A stretch of DNA of 64,000 nt. It comes from Paraflavitalea soli. GTDB lineage: Bacteria; Bacteroidota; Bacteroidia; Chitinophagales; Chitinophagaceae. Shown piece by piece: positions 52,556 to 61,708 of this stretch. Numbering within the stretch: position 1 is the first letter of the stretch; each line of letters starts with the position of its first letter. The translations under genes were made by a program, and so were the position numbers. Under the pieces are notes generated by a model, which saw only the letters and a program-made list of their open reading frames with translations, was not told the DNA's origin and did no database searches. The stretch lies in assembly GCF_003555545.1 (NCBI RefSeq), contig NZ_CP032157.1:1-64000 (forward strand), read 5' to 3'.

Positions 52556-53778
52556 AAAGAACGCTACTCTTTGCTATAAGCTGCATCGTAACTTCTGCCG
52601 TTTGGGCACAGATCGATCCTGAGCTTTTGCGCCGGATGCCGGTTAAGCATGATTCCTTGCAAATGAATATGGATGCCGTGTACAACCGGCCTTTTTTGCA
52701 GGTAGGTAAATTGCCCGTTGCTATTGGTGGCTATGCCGAAGCCAACTACCAATACCTGAGTGACAATGGGGTGAGTGAAGGCAGCCAGTTCCAGATGAGA
52801 AGGCTTACCCTGTTTTTATCTTCTTCCTTATCCCGAAGGATCAAATTCCTTACTGAGATAGAGTTTGAAGATGGCACCAGGGAGATCAACATTGAATTTG
52901 CTTCTGTGGATGTTGAGTTTTCACCGTTGTTAAATTTCAGAGGAGGGGTTATCATGAATCCTATCGGGGCCTTTAACCAAAACCATGACGGTCCCAAGTG
53001 GGAATTTATAGACAGGCCCATCTCTGCCACCCGGTTATTGCCTGCTACCTGGAGCAATGTAGGTTTTGGCCTGTATGGTAAAAAGTTCACCACCGATTGG
53101 GTCTATGCTTATGAACTATACCTCACCAATGGCTTTGATGATAAAATAATTGCCAATTCGGAGAACAGGACCTTCCTGCCCGCCAGTAAAGAGAACAGAG
53201 ACCGATTTGAGGAGAGCTTTAATGGCAGCCCTTTGTTCACCGGTAAATTTGCGATCAAACACAGAAAGGTAGGGGAGCTGGGATTATCCTATATGGGCGG
53301 CGTGTACAACAAGTTTAAAGAAGATGGACTGGTATTGGATAAGAAACGGCGCGTGGATGTAGTGGCCCTTGATTTCAACAGTACTTTGCCGCGGCTTAAT
53401 ACCTTTATCAATGGAGAGTGGGCCTGGACCTTTGTAAACCTGCCCGATCAGTATACCGAACAGTTTGGCAGCAAACAGCGGGGAGGCTTTGTAGATATTG
53501 TACAGCCCGTGATCAAAAGAAGGATCTTCGATTGGGACAACGCTGTGATCAATATCGCCCTGCGGGCCGAATATGCCGATTACAATGTGGGCAGGTTCAG
53601 GCAAACCGGCGGCAATATTTATGATAACGTAACCGCCCTTGTTCCGGCTATTAGTTTCCGGCCCACTGCTCAAACTGTATTCAGGGCCAATTACAGGCAC
53701 GAGTGGCACAGGGACCTGCTGGGCAACCCTGCCACGAAGGTGGCCGGCTTCCAGATAGGCATATCCACTTATTTTTGA
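52552..53778 (+). CDS. OprO/OprP-like outer membrane porin
   Basis: This 408-residue barrel protein has a signal peptide (MKRTLLFAISCIVTSAVWAQ) and alternating strands: AIGGYAEANYQYLSDNGVSE, FQMRRLTLFLSSSLSRRIKF, LTEIEFEDGTREINIEFASV and GVIMNPIGAFNQNHDGPKWE, ending in FQIGISTYF with a terminal aromatic. It resembles phosphate-selective porin O/P-like proteins common in Bacteroidota, but selectivity cannot be judged. It completes the di-heme/Rieske/porin operon and precedes the SusCD pair by 235 nt. Confidence 0.85.
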   Translation: MKRTLLFAISCIVTSAVWAQIDPELLRRMPVKHDSLQMNMDAVYNRPFLQVGKLPVAIGGYAEANYQYLSDNGVSEGSQFQMRRLTLFLSSSLSRRIKFLTEIEFEDGTREINIEFASVDVEFSPLLNFRGGVIMNPIGAFNQNHDGPKWEFIDRPISATRLLPATWSNVGFGLYGKKFTTDWVYAYELYLTNGFDDKIIANSENRTFLPASKENRDRFEESFNGSPLFTGKFAIKHRKVGELGLSYMGGVYNKFKEDGLVLDKKRRVDVVALDFNSTLPRLNTFINGEWAWTFVNLPDQYTEQFGSKQRGGFVDIVQPVIKRRIFDWDNAVINIALRAEYADYNVGRFRQTGGNIYDNVTALVPAISFRPTAQTVFRANYRHEWHRDLLGNPATKVAGFQIGISTYF

Positions 53779-54013
53779 TGCCTCCGTGTACATCAATAAA
53801 AATTAGTATACCTGTCATTCAGTAAACACCCGTATCCCAAGCCGGGCCGCCGTCGCATCGATATTGCTGTCGGTGATTACCCGTTATATCCCATTAAAGG
53901 TATATGATACCTTTCTGCACTCCGTTGGTAGGACGAAAGGAGTAGATCAGATATTTGGATGAAATCTAATCAAGTTTACAGCGACATTTAGATTTCACCA
54001 AAACTACTGTCTC

Positions 54014-56968
54014 ATGCGAAAACGCTATGGGTTAAGCATTGTATTGTCACTACTTTGCTTTCATCTCACCTTTGCCCAAACCCAGAAAATTTCCGGTAAG
54101 GTTACTGATGCCAGGACAGGCGCACCGTTGGCGGGCGCTACTGTCGCTACTGAAAAAAATGATAAAGCCGCCCGGGCTGATGCAGAAGGAGCCTTTACTA
54201 TAGAAGTACCTGCTGCAACAAAAAACCTTATCGTAACTATTGTAGGGTACAAGCGCATGTTGGTTCCCGTAAAAGGCAATTTGCTCAATATTGCCATGGA
54301 GGTAGAAGGCGTAATGATCGATGAAGTGGTGGTAACAGGTTATACCACGGTGCGACGTAAGAAATTTGCCGGTGCTACCGCCATGGTCTCCTCAGCGGAA
54401 GTGCGTAAACAACCAATGGCTTCTTTTGATCAGGCCCTGCAAGGCCAGGCTGCGGGTGTATCCGTGATCGCTAATAGCGGACAACCGGGCGCTGCCGGTA
54501 TGGTGCGCATCCGGGGCAATGGGTCCATCAATGGCAATAACCAGCCATTGTACATTATGGATGGAATTGAAATTACCGCCGCTGATTTTGCTACTATCAA
54601 CCAGGCCGATTTCGACAGGATAGAAATATTGAAAGACGCCGTAGCTACAGCATCTTATGGTTCCCGCGGCGCCAATGGCGTTATTGTGATCAATACCCGC
54701 CGTGGTAAAGCCAGCCAGCTGCAATTGAATTATGATGGACAGGTAGGGTTCAGCAAATTGCCCAAAGACCGGTTGATCGTCATGAATAGTAAGCAGAAAA
54801 TAGACTACGAATTGCAACGGGGTAATTTGTACGGCTGGACGCCTGCACAAGCCGATAGTTTGCGGGCAGTCAACTTCGATTGGAAGGATGCGCTCTTTCA
54901 AACAGGTGTTACGCAGCAGCACCAGATCAGCGCCAGTGGCGGCAGCCAAACCAGCCGTTTCTTCGGGTCCTTATCTTATCTGGACCAGGAAGGAATCCTA
55001 AAAACGACGGGTCTGAAACGGTATACCGTTCGTGTGAACGTAGACAACAATGTAAAGAACTGGCGTTTTGGCATCAGTGTGCAAGGCGGTTATTCAAAGC
55101 TCAACAATACGGGCGAAGCTGTTACCACTACCAATACGCCTTTGAATGCTATACGCTGGGGCAATCCCTATGAAAGGGATATTGATCCACGAACAGGTGA
55201 TTACCAGGAAACAGGCGGGGCCAACACAGGCCTGCTTACTTCTGGTCAGCCTAATGCGGCCATGGAATTATTCCTCAACCACAATAACAACCTACAGTTA
55301 AAGGGTATTGGCATTGCCTACCTGGAATATCATTTTCCTTTTGTAAAAGGTTTGTTTGCCCGTACTATCTGGGGTATTGATTATGGACAAACGGAAGGAG
55401 AGTTGTTTACCAGCCCGCGTGTAGCCGTGGGCCGGCCCAGGAATGGCGCCCTTCAGCGGACCTTTGCCCGCAACCTCCGTTATACAGGCACTTCTTCCCT
55501 CAACTATAAAAAGGAGTTTGGCAAGCACGAAATAGAAGGAGGTCTCTTCTTTGAAGTGGTAAAAAATAATGCCCGCAATTTTGGGTTCACAGCTTTTGGC
55601 TTCACCAATGGATTTGAGAACGAAACAGGTATTACGCCCGGCAGCACCTCCAATCCCAATTATATTGCCAACACCGTAGGTGGGGGTGGACAAAGTGGTT
55701 TACAATCCTTTTTTGCCATGGCCAGTTATGGATATGACAGCAAGTACTATGTGAATGTAGTAGGCAGGCGTGATGGCTCATCCCGTTTTGGCTTCAACAA
55801 CCGCTATGGTAATTTTGGATCAGTGGGGTTGACGTGGGCAGTGACTGAAGAAGCGTTCATGAAAAATATCAGCGTGCTGGATGAACTGAAACTGCGTGCC
55901 AGCGTTGGTACCAATGGCAACAATGCCTCTGCCAATTATGCGCTTCCTTTATTTGCCCGGGGCGCGTATGCCGGCGCCAGTGCCTGGGGGATTTCCAGCC
56001 CTGGTAACCTGGACCTGCGTTGGGAAACCAACCGCACCATCAATATAGGCGTTGATTTCTCATTATTCAAAAGGAGGTTGTCGGGTACGGTTGAATTGTA
56101 TGACCGCCAAACGCAAAACCTGTTCTATGGTATTCCCATCGATCCCGCCCTCAACAGTTTTGCTACGATTGATGGCAACTTTGGCAAGTTGAGAAACCGT
56201 GGTATAGAAATTTCACTGCGTGGCGACATCATCGATACAAAAGACTTCCGCTGGACACTGGAAGGCAATATTACTTACAACCAAAACAGGGTATTGGAGC
56301 TAAAGCGCGACTCTACTGTATCAGGTCTTACGATCCTGTCAGTTGGGCGGCCTGTCAACAGCCTGTACCTGGTGGAATATGCCGGGGTGAATCCGGATAA
56401 TGGAAATGCCCTGTACTACAAACGTGATAAATCTACTACGCCCACCTTTAATACCAATGACAAGGTGATCCTGGGTACTTCTGATGCGCCCTGGTTTGGC
56501 GGCCTCACTACCACCTTTTCATACAAAGGTCTTGACCTTTCTGCCCAGTTGAGCTTCTTCTTAGAGCGGCAAATGTATAATAATGACAGGAGCAATGTTA
56601 CCAATCCCACTTATTTTACTGATAACATGGATGTAGAGGTATTAACAGAATGGAAGCAACCGGGTGATATTACCAACGTACCCAGGCCTACCTCTTCCGG
56701 CGGCAATGCTTACCAGTCTCAAACTACCCGTTTCCTGGAAGATGCCAGCTTCTGGCGTTTGCGCAACGTAACCCTGGGTTATACTTTTCCAACAACCTGG
56801 ACCAATGCCGCCAAAGTAAGGTCTGCCCGGATCTTTATACAGGGACAAAACTGGTGGACGAAAACCGACTTCAGAAGTTTCGATCCTGAAATGACAGGCG
56901 TTTCACTGACCGGGGCCCAATATCCGGCCCTGATACAAACCACGGTGGGTTTATCTATTGGCCTCTAA
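54014..56968 (+). CDS. SusC/RagA-family TonB-linked outer membrane transporter
   Basis: This 984-residue transporter has a signal peptide (MRKRYGLSIVLSLLCFHLTF, AQ), a carboxypeptidase-regulatory domain (KISGKVTDARTGAPLAGATV) and a plug (IDEVVVTGYTTVRRKKFAGA; GMVRIRGNGSINGNNQPLYI; ILKDAVATASYGSRGANGVI). The barrel ends in TTVGLSIGL. It lacks the STN domain. It pairs with the SusD gene 37 nt downstream. At 984 residues it is near the usual length. Its nearest neighbours are redox proteins and a porin instead of glycanases. Confidence 0.95.
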   Translation: MRKRYGLSIVLSLLCFHLTFAQTQKISGKVTDARTGAPLAGATVATEKNDKAARADAEGAFTIEVPAATKNLIVTIVGYKRMLVPVKGNLLNIAMEVEGVMIDEVVVTGYTTVRRKKFAGATAMVSSAEVRKQPMASFDQALQGQAAGVSVIANSGQPGAAGMVRIRGNGSINGNNQPLYIMDGIEITAADFATINQADFDRIEILKDAVATASYGSRGANGVIVINTRRGKASQLQLNYDGQVGFSKLPKDRLIVMNSKQKIDYELQRGNLYGWTPAQADSLRAVNFDWKDALFQTGVTQQHQISASGGSQTSRFFGSLSYLDQEGILKTTGLKRYTVRVNVDNNVKNWRFGISVQGGYSKLNNTGEAVTTTNTPLNAIRWGNPYERDIDPRTGDYQETGGANTGLLTSGQPNAAMELFLNHNNNLQLKGIGIAYLEYHFPFVKGLFARTIWGIDYGQTEGELFTSPRVAVGRPRNGALQRTFARNLRYTGTSSLNYKKEFGKHEIEGGLFFEVVKNNARNFGFTAFGFTNGFENETGITPGSTSNPNYIANTVGGGGQSGLQSFFAMASYGYDSKYYVNVVGRRDGSSRFGFNNRYGNFGSVGLTWAVTEEAFMKNISVLDELKLRASVGTNGNNASANYALPLFARGAYAGASAWGISSPGNLDLRWETNRTINIGVDFSLFKRRLSGTVELYDRQTQNLFYGIPIDPALNSFATIDGNFGKLRNRGIEISLRGDIIDTKDFRWTLEGNITYNQNRVLELKRDSTVSGLTILSVGRPVNSLYLVEYAGVNPDNGNALYYKRDKSTTPTFNTNDKVILGTSDAPWFGGLTTTFSYKGLDLSAQLSFFLERQMYNNDRSNVTNPTYFTDNMDVEVLTEWKQPGDITNVPRPTSSGGNAYQSQTTRFLEDASFWRLRNVTLGYTFPTTWTNAAKVRSARIFIQGQNWWTKTDFRSFDPEMTGVSLTGAQYPALIQTTVGLSIGL

Positions 56969-57005
56969 TCAATTATTGAATCAGTATAACTATAAAGTAT
57001 ATAGT

Positions 57006-58496
57006 ATGTTTAAAATGGTAAAATACTTTGCTTTCTCTCTATGCATCGCCAGTCTTGTGCTGCAGGGATGTTCAAAAAAAGAGCTGGTCGATCTTTATCC
57101 GGAGTTTAACCTCGATGCGCTGGCAAATCCTTCCAATATTAAGCAGGTAGAAGATGTATTGCTGGGCGCTTATGCTGCTTTCCGTAATGCCAACTACTTT
57201 GGGTCGGGCAGTGGTACAGGTTCAGGTTGGGCAATTATGCCCGATGTGTTGAGCGATAATTTGTATGAAACCCTGCAAACCTTGTCCAATTCACGCGCAA
57301 TGGCCGATTGGCTTTATCAACCTAATACTGCCCAGGTAGCCACACTCTATGCAGCGCCCTATGGGGTGATCGCCAATGCGAATATTGTATTGCGTGATAT
57401 TGATAAATTTACCACTTCCGCGAATCAATTACTGGCCAACCGGCTTAAAGGCCAGGCTTATGCCATGCGCGCCATGGCCCATTTTGACCTGATGCGCTAT
57501 TTCGCGGTTAAATACGACAGGAACAGTACTACCGACCTGGCCCTTTACTACAGCACCCAGTTTATTGTTCAGCCCAATGTGCGGCCGGCACGGATGTCAA
57601 ACAAACAATACTACGATTCTATTTTCAATGATCTGTCCAAAGCGACCACCTTGCTGGGTAATGTGGATGCGCCCATCAATCCTGTAACAGGGCTCACTCG
57701 TCCTTATATTGACCTGCCGGTAATAAATGCCTTGCTGGCCAGGATATACCTGTATGCGGGTATGTGGCCCGAAGCGATTGCGGCGGCTACCAGGGTGATC
57801 AACGATCGACCCCTGGTAAACCTCGATCAGGCAGCCTTTTCGGGTATGTATAACCAAACCAGCCGTGGTGAGATCATCTGGAATGTACAGTTTGAAACCG
57901 GTCAGCAAGGCCCCACCTTCCTGGCTTACTTTGCAACCAATGGCCGCAGTTATTTTCGCCCGGCCCTGGAAATTGCTACGGTGGCAGGCACCACCGGATT
58001 AATTCGCAGCAATGATATCCGCTACAGCGCTTTTTTTACGACGATGAGCGGAGAACAGTCATTGACAAAATTCCGGGGGAAAGGAACTGTTACGGATGGC
58101 AGCACGAACTTTCCTGTTTTCCGCACCGGCGAAATGTACCTGATCAGGGCAGAGGCCCGGGCCAGGAATGCGCAGGAAGGGCCAGCGCTCGATGACCTCA
58201 ATGCATTGCGCGCTGCCCGCATCAATGGATATATACCCGTAACCGGGGTGACCGGCGCGCTCTTGCTGGAAGCCATTGCCAATGAAAGAAGAAGGGAACT
58301 GGTAGGAGAGGGGCATCGGTTCTTCGACCTGAAAAGAACCACCCGCACGATCACCAGGGGAAGCACCTGCGGCAATCAGGCCATCTCGCCCGCGGGGGAT
58401 TGTCAATTGAATCCTACAGATCGCGAATGGACATTGCCCATACCGGAGAGTGTGCGCAATGCCAATGAAAATGCCCAACAAAACCCGGACTATTAA
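57006..58496 (+). CDS. SusD/RagB-family outer membrane lipoprotein
   Basis: This protein of about 496 residues starts MFKMVKYFAFSLCIASLVLQ and has the lipobox VLQGC. SusD-type features are SKKELVDLYPEFNLDALANP, LGAYAAFRNANYFG, GQAYAMRAMAHFDLMRYFAV, ARIYLYAGMWPEAIAAATRV, GEMYLIRAEARARN and ANERRRELVGEGHRFFDLKR, ending in NENAQQNPDY. It binds the substrate over the SusC barrel. The start at 57006 is preferred over 56958 because it yields a normal signal; 57015 is also possible. Confidence 0.94.
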   Translation: MFKMVKYFAFSLCIASLVLQGCSKKELVDLYPEFNLDALANPSNIKQVEDVLLGAYAAFRNANYFGSGSGTGSGWAIMPDVLSDNLYETLQTLSNSRAMADWLYQPNTAQVATLYAAPYGVIANANIVLRDIDKFTTSANQLLANRLKGQAYAMRAMAHFDLMRYFAVKYDRNSTTDLALYYSTQFIVQPNVRPARMSNKQYYDSIFNDLSKATTLLGNVDAPINPVTGLTRPYIDLPVINALLARIYLYAGMWPEAIAAATRVINDRPLVNLDQAAFSGMYNQTSRGEIIWNVQFETGQQGPTFLAYFATNGRSYFRPALEIATVAGTTGLIRSNDIRYSAFFTTMSGEQSLTKFRGKGTVTDGSTNFPVFRTGEMYLIRAEARARNAQEGPALDDLNALRAARINGYIPVTGVTGALLLEAIANERRRELVGEGHRFFDLKRTTRTITRGSTCGNQAISPAGDCQLNPTDREWTLPIPESVRNANENAQQNPDY

Positions 58497-58529
58497 GATT
58501 TTTTTTCTCATGAACATTGTTGAAATGTG

Positions 58530-58558
58530 GGGCTGCCTTTCCAGGCGGCCCTTTTTTA
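58530..58558 (+). terminator. intrinsic terminator after susD
   Basis: GGGCTGCC and GGCGGCCC form a GC-rich stem (one G-U pair) around a TTTCCA loop, followed by TTTTTTATAT, just after the susD stop. Confidence 0.8.
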
Positions 58559-58633
58559 TATAGCTAATGTCCACAAAAAATGCATTGAATAATTACCATA
58601 TCTGGTTCAATGTATATGGTACGCCATAACCAA

Positions 58634-59785
58634 TCATACAATTATGCGGGGTTCATTCTTTATTTGTATCGCCCGCCTCCTCTGCCAGAAGGGGCGCTCC
58701 ATCCAGCGCTTTTCAAGACCATACTGATGCTGCAGCATAGCCAGGCATTTGTTGAAGGTAGTCTGTTGGATATAGCAGTAAGCTTCTTTAGCCAGTTCTT
58801 TACCATTGAGGTGATCGGTAATGGCAAGGGCCGCATAGAGGCCACTCCCCAGGGCGGCTGTGATGCCGTAAGAAGTGAGTGGGTCATAGGTGCAGGCTGC
58901 ATCGCCCACGGCGAGCCAATGAGGGCCGGCTGGTGTAGTGAGAAAAGAAGTAGAGGCTGGTTTGGCCATCACCTGTTGCAGGTCCGTGCCTGCTGATAAG
59001 GGTAAGCATTGTTGCAGGTGAGCAGTTTGCCGGAATTGCTGGAACAGCCAGTCCACTAATGGTTGGTTGTCGATGGGATGTATATCCGCATCCGTCATGA
59101 AGTTGATGACCGTATGGTTGTCGTGCAGGGCGGCTGCATACCACCATCCATTGGCAGTAGCTTCAATAAAAGTGGTACTGGGCAGGGCGGTAAGCGGTGC
59201 GGGGACTATGGCGTAATAACCTGTGAGGCGGTCCAGGCTTTGCCGCGTAGCACCTGCCTTCCTGGCCAGGGCGGCTGTCCGGCCGCTGGCATCAACAGCA
59301 AAAGCTGCCTTGATAGAAATGGAACTACCCTGGCCGAAGCTGCAATGGATCAATAAGTGATCTTCCTGTTGTTCCCAATTGGTGAAGTGATGATCATGCA
59401 GCCAATAAGCGCCCATGCTTTTAGCGGTCTGACTTAACTGCTGCTCAAAAAAAGCCCGGTTGATATGCCAGCCATCACCCATGGTTTCCGTAAAAAAGAA
59501 ACGATCATGCGGATGGTCATCCCCCCATACCACCGTATTGCCTGTGCAACGTTGGTGTTGCGCATCTTCTAATAAATGAACGATGCCTAACTCCTTTAAA
59601 GTAACGCGTGCATTGGGAGGGATCGATTCACCAGGTTTGCGACCAGCGCTGGCGCCTGCTTCCAATACTACGCAGGGTATTTGCTGCCGCCGCAAAGCAA
59701 TAGCAGTGGCGGCCCCTGCCGGACCGCCACCCACTATTACTACGGGTAAGTTGATTGACTTATTTATAGCTCGTGTCTTTTCAAT
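58634..59785 (-). CDS. LodB-like FAD-dependent oxidoreductase (tryptophan-halogenase-like fold)
   Basis: This flavoprotein of about 383 residues has the dinucleotide motif VVIVGGGPAGAATAIALRRQ, then GESIPPNARVTLKELGIVH and the later FAD motif WLAVGDAACTYDPLTSYGIT. It resembles LodB and other geranylgeranyl-reductase-like flavoproteins. LodB is required for forming the quinone cofactor of LodA, and here it sits directly downstream of the LodA-like gene. A GTG at 59734 starts inside the motif and would remove the first beta strand. The frame stays open upstream with no ATG/GTG/TTG, but with an ATT at 59785 overlapping the end of lodA. I therefore infer a non-standard or coupled start. Confidence 0.8.
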   Translation of the reverse strand: MEKTRAINKSINLPVVIVGGGPAGAATAIALRRQQIPCVVLEAGASAGRKPGESIPPNARVTLKELGIVHLLEDAQHQRCTGNTVVWGDDHPHDRFFFTETMGDGWHINRAFFEQQLSQTAKSMGAYWLHDHHFTNWEQQEDHLLIHCSFGQGSSISIKAAFAVDASGRTAALARKAGATRQSLDRLTGYYAIVPAPLTALPSTTFIEATANGWWYAAALHDNHTVINFMTDADIHPIDNQPLVDWLFQQFRQTAHLQQCLPLSAGTDLQQVMAKPASTSFLTTPAGPHWLAVGDAACTYDPLTSYGITAALGSGLYAALAITDHLNGKELAKEAYCYIQQTTFNKCLAMLQHQYGLEKRWMERPFWQRRRAIQIKNEPRIIV

Positions 59786-61683
59786 GGTCTGCTTTCTCTC
59801 GGTTGTACCGCCCTTGGTACTTCTTCGGCCAGGAAGTGTGCTTTCTTGCCCTTCAATACAGGTTTCAACAGATCCTGTTCTGCACGTAATACCTGTATAT
59901 AAGTAGGATCATCACCACCCGGTCCATCACGGTGTGTTTCTACCCACCATTCGGTTGGTAAGAATTCATTGCCTTCTCCCGCTGTGCTGGTATGTTGACT
60001 GATCACGCCCAACTCATGCCATTTAGAGATCATATTGTTGATGCGACCTACATACGAGGCGCTGAAATCACGCAGCCAGTCAACCCGGTAAGCAAAGTGT
60101 TTCAGGCGCTGCCCCGTATTCAATCCCTCATGCGTGGCACGGTTATAACTATCCATGCTCAATATATGATTGGGCACGCGCGCTGCCCAGAAAGAAGGAA
60201 TGGGCAGGTAGAGGGTAGTATCATATCCCGAGAGGCAGCTGGCTTCATCGGTTTGCCAGGGCACACCCAGCCAGCGGGTGATGGAACCGGGGCCACTGCC
60301 ATCCAATGGACCACCAGGAGCCAGGGCAATGGCTGGTGTAAGCAGGGGGCCATAATCATCAGATACGGCTTTGTTGGCCGGCAATAACTTTAACCGGAAA
60401 GGTTCCATCCACATGCTTAAATGCCTGAAGGGCCAGGTGATCTCAATACCCGGATGGAAAGGACCTCCCAGACACTCTTCCAGCGGCGCTTTCAATAAAG
60501 CGGCAGTTTGCTGGGCCGGTGTCAGTTCCTCAAAAGGTACCGCTACCGGTGGAGTACCCGTCACAAAATCTCCTTCGGCCCACCGGTTCAGCAGTGCGTA
60601 CTGCGTAGCGGTTACCGACAGGTCTACATGCGGCTGCTTCTCATAATCACCAAAGAGATCGCCATAATAAGGAGGGATCAGATCGGGCTGGTAAGTATCC
60701 GATGCCGTATTGCGAAACCATTTGAATATATGCATGCGCTGCTCCTTGTGTTGGGCCGCAGGATCACTGAGCACTTTGATCAGGTCGGGATTGTTGAAGT
60801 CGCTGGGCGAGTTGGTGCCAAACAACATAAAGAAACCTTCATTCACCCATTGGGCGCTGCTCATGCGGTGGAACATAGGATAAATATGTTCCCAGAAACT
60901 GATCCTGGTGGGAGCCGGTAACCAGCCTTCCCGTACGTACAGATCATATACTACATCATACATGGTGACCAGTGAGAAAAGCCCGGGTCCGAAATTGGGC
61001 GGTGTACACACCACCATCGCCGGACTGGCATCCAATTTATCACCATTGATGGTTACCGTAGCTCTTACCGTTCCGTCAGATACATCATCATGCCAGCCAT
61101 CATTGTTGGCAAAGGTGATGGCAGGAATGCCGAAGCGCGAAACGCTTTTGCCATTGCCGCCAAATACCAGCAGGCGGCCCTTGCTGTCGGTACGTATTTC
61201 GCCCAAAGATACAGGCGTGTCGAAAAAAGTACCGGAATCAAACTGGTATTCTGCGCCTTCCTTGCTGATGCCGCTGATGGTGCGGGTACCGGGATCAATG
61301 ACCAGGTTGCTGCGATCGCTACCCGTCACACCACCGTTGCGGTGCGTGCTGCTGATGGAATTGGCGCCCAGGTCCAGCGCATTGTTAAACTGGTACCAGG
61401 CTGCTTTGCGGTTGGCGATATGCACCGTCCATTCTATTTTTACTTCCAGGCCTTCCATGCCTGTATAGATCTCACCGAGCGGATTGCCGTCATCGTCCAG
61501 TGCATACACACGGAACCGGGGCACCTGTTTTTTGAACAGGTTATTGCCGTCTTTATAACCACCATCAGGCGAAGGAGCCTGATCGGGAATGTCAGACGCT
61601 AAAAAATATTCGGGCGAATTGCCGATACGGGCAATGCCAATAGCCGGGTAAATGGCCACTTTCCTGATATCGTTGCGATTCAT
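59764..61683 (-). CDS. LodA/GoxA-like CTQ-dependent amine oxidase
   Basis: This 639-residue enzyme starts MNRNDIRKVAIYPAIGIARI, the characteristic LodA opening (IYPAIGIARIGNS). Further family pieces are MVVCTPPNFGPGLFSLVTMY, EECLGGPFHPGIEITWPFRH (C404), ITRWLGVPWQTDEASC (W476) and PIPSFWAARVPNHILSMD (W499). LodA-family enzymes form cysteine tryptophylquinone (CTQ) from a Cys and a Trp of their own chain and oxidise amino groups (lysine, glycine) with release of hydrogen peroxide. C404/W476 is the pair I favour; C483 and W499 are alternatives. It has no signal peptide, though some homologs are exported. The substrate is unknown. Confidence 0.9.
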   Translation of the reverse strand: MNRNDIRKVAIYPAIGIARIGNSPEYFLASDIPDQAPSPDGGYKDGNNLFKKQVPRFRVYALDDDGNPLGEIYTGMEGLEVKIEWTVHIANRKAAWYQFNNALDLGANSISSTHRNGGVTGSDRSNLVIDPGTRTISGISKEGAEYQFDSGTFFDTPVSLGEIRTDSKGRLLVFGGNGKSVSRFGIPAITFANNDGWHDDVSDGTVRATVTINGDKLDASPAMVVCTPPNFGPGLFSLVTMYDVVYDLYVREGWLPAPTRISFWEHIYPMFHRMSSAQWVNEGFFMLFGTNSPSDFNNPDLIKVLSDPAAQHKEQRMHIFKWFRNTASDTYQPDLIPPYYGDLFGDYEKQPHVDLSVTATQYALLNRWAEGDFVTGTPPVAVPFEELTPAQQTAALLKAPLEECLGGPFHPGIEITWPFRHLSMWMEPFRLKLLPANKAVSDDYGPLLTPAIALAPGGPLDGSGPGSITRWLGVPWQTDEASCLSGYDTTLYLPIPSFWAARVPNHILSMDSYNRATHEGLNTGQRLKHFAYRVDWLRDFSASYVGRINNMISKWHELGVISQHTSTAGEGNEFLPTEWWVETHRDGPGGDDPTYIQVLRAEQDLLKPVLKGKKAHFLAEEVPRAVQPRESRPLKRHEL

Positions 61684-61708
61684 AAGTAATGTTTTTTGGT
61701 AGGATGGA

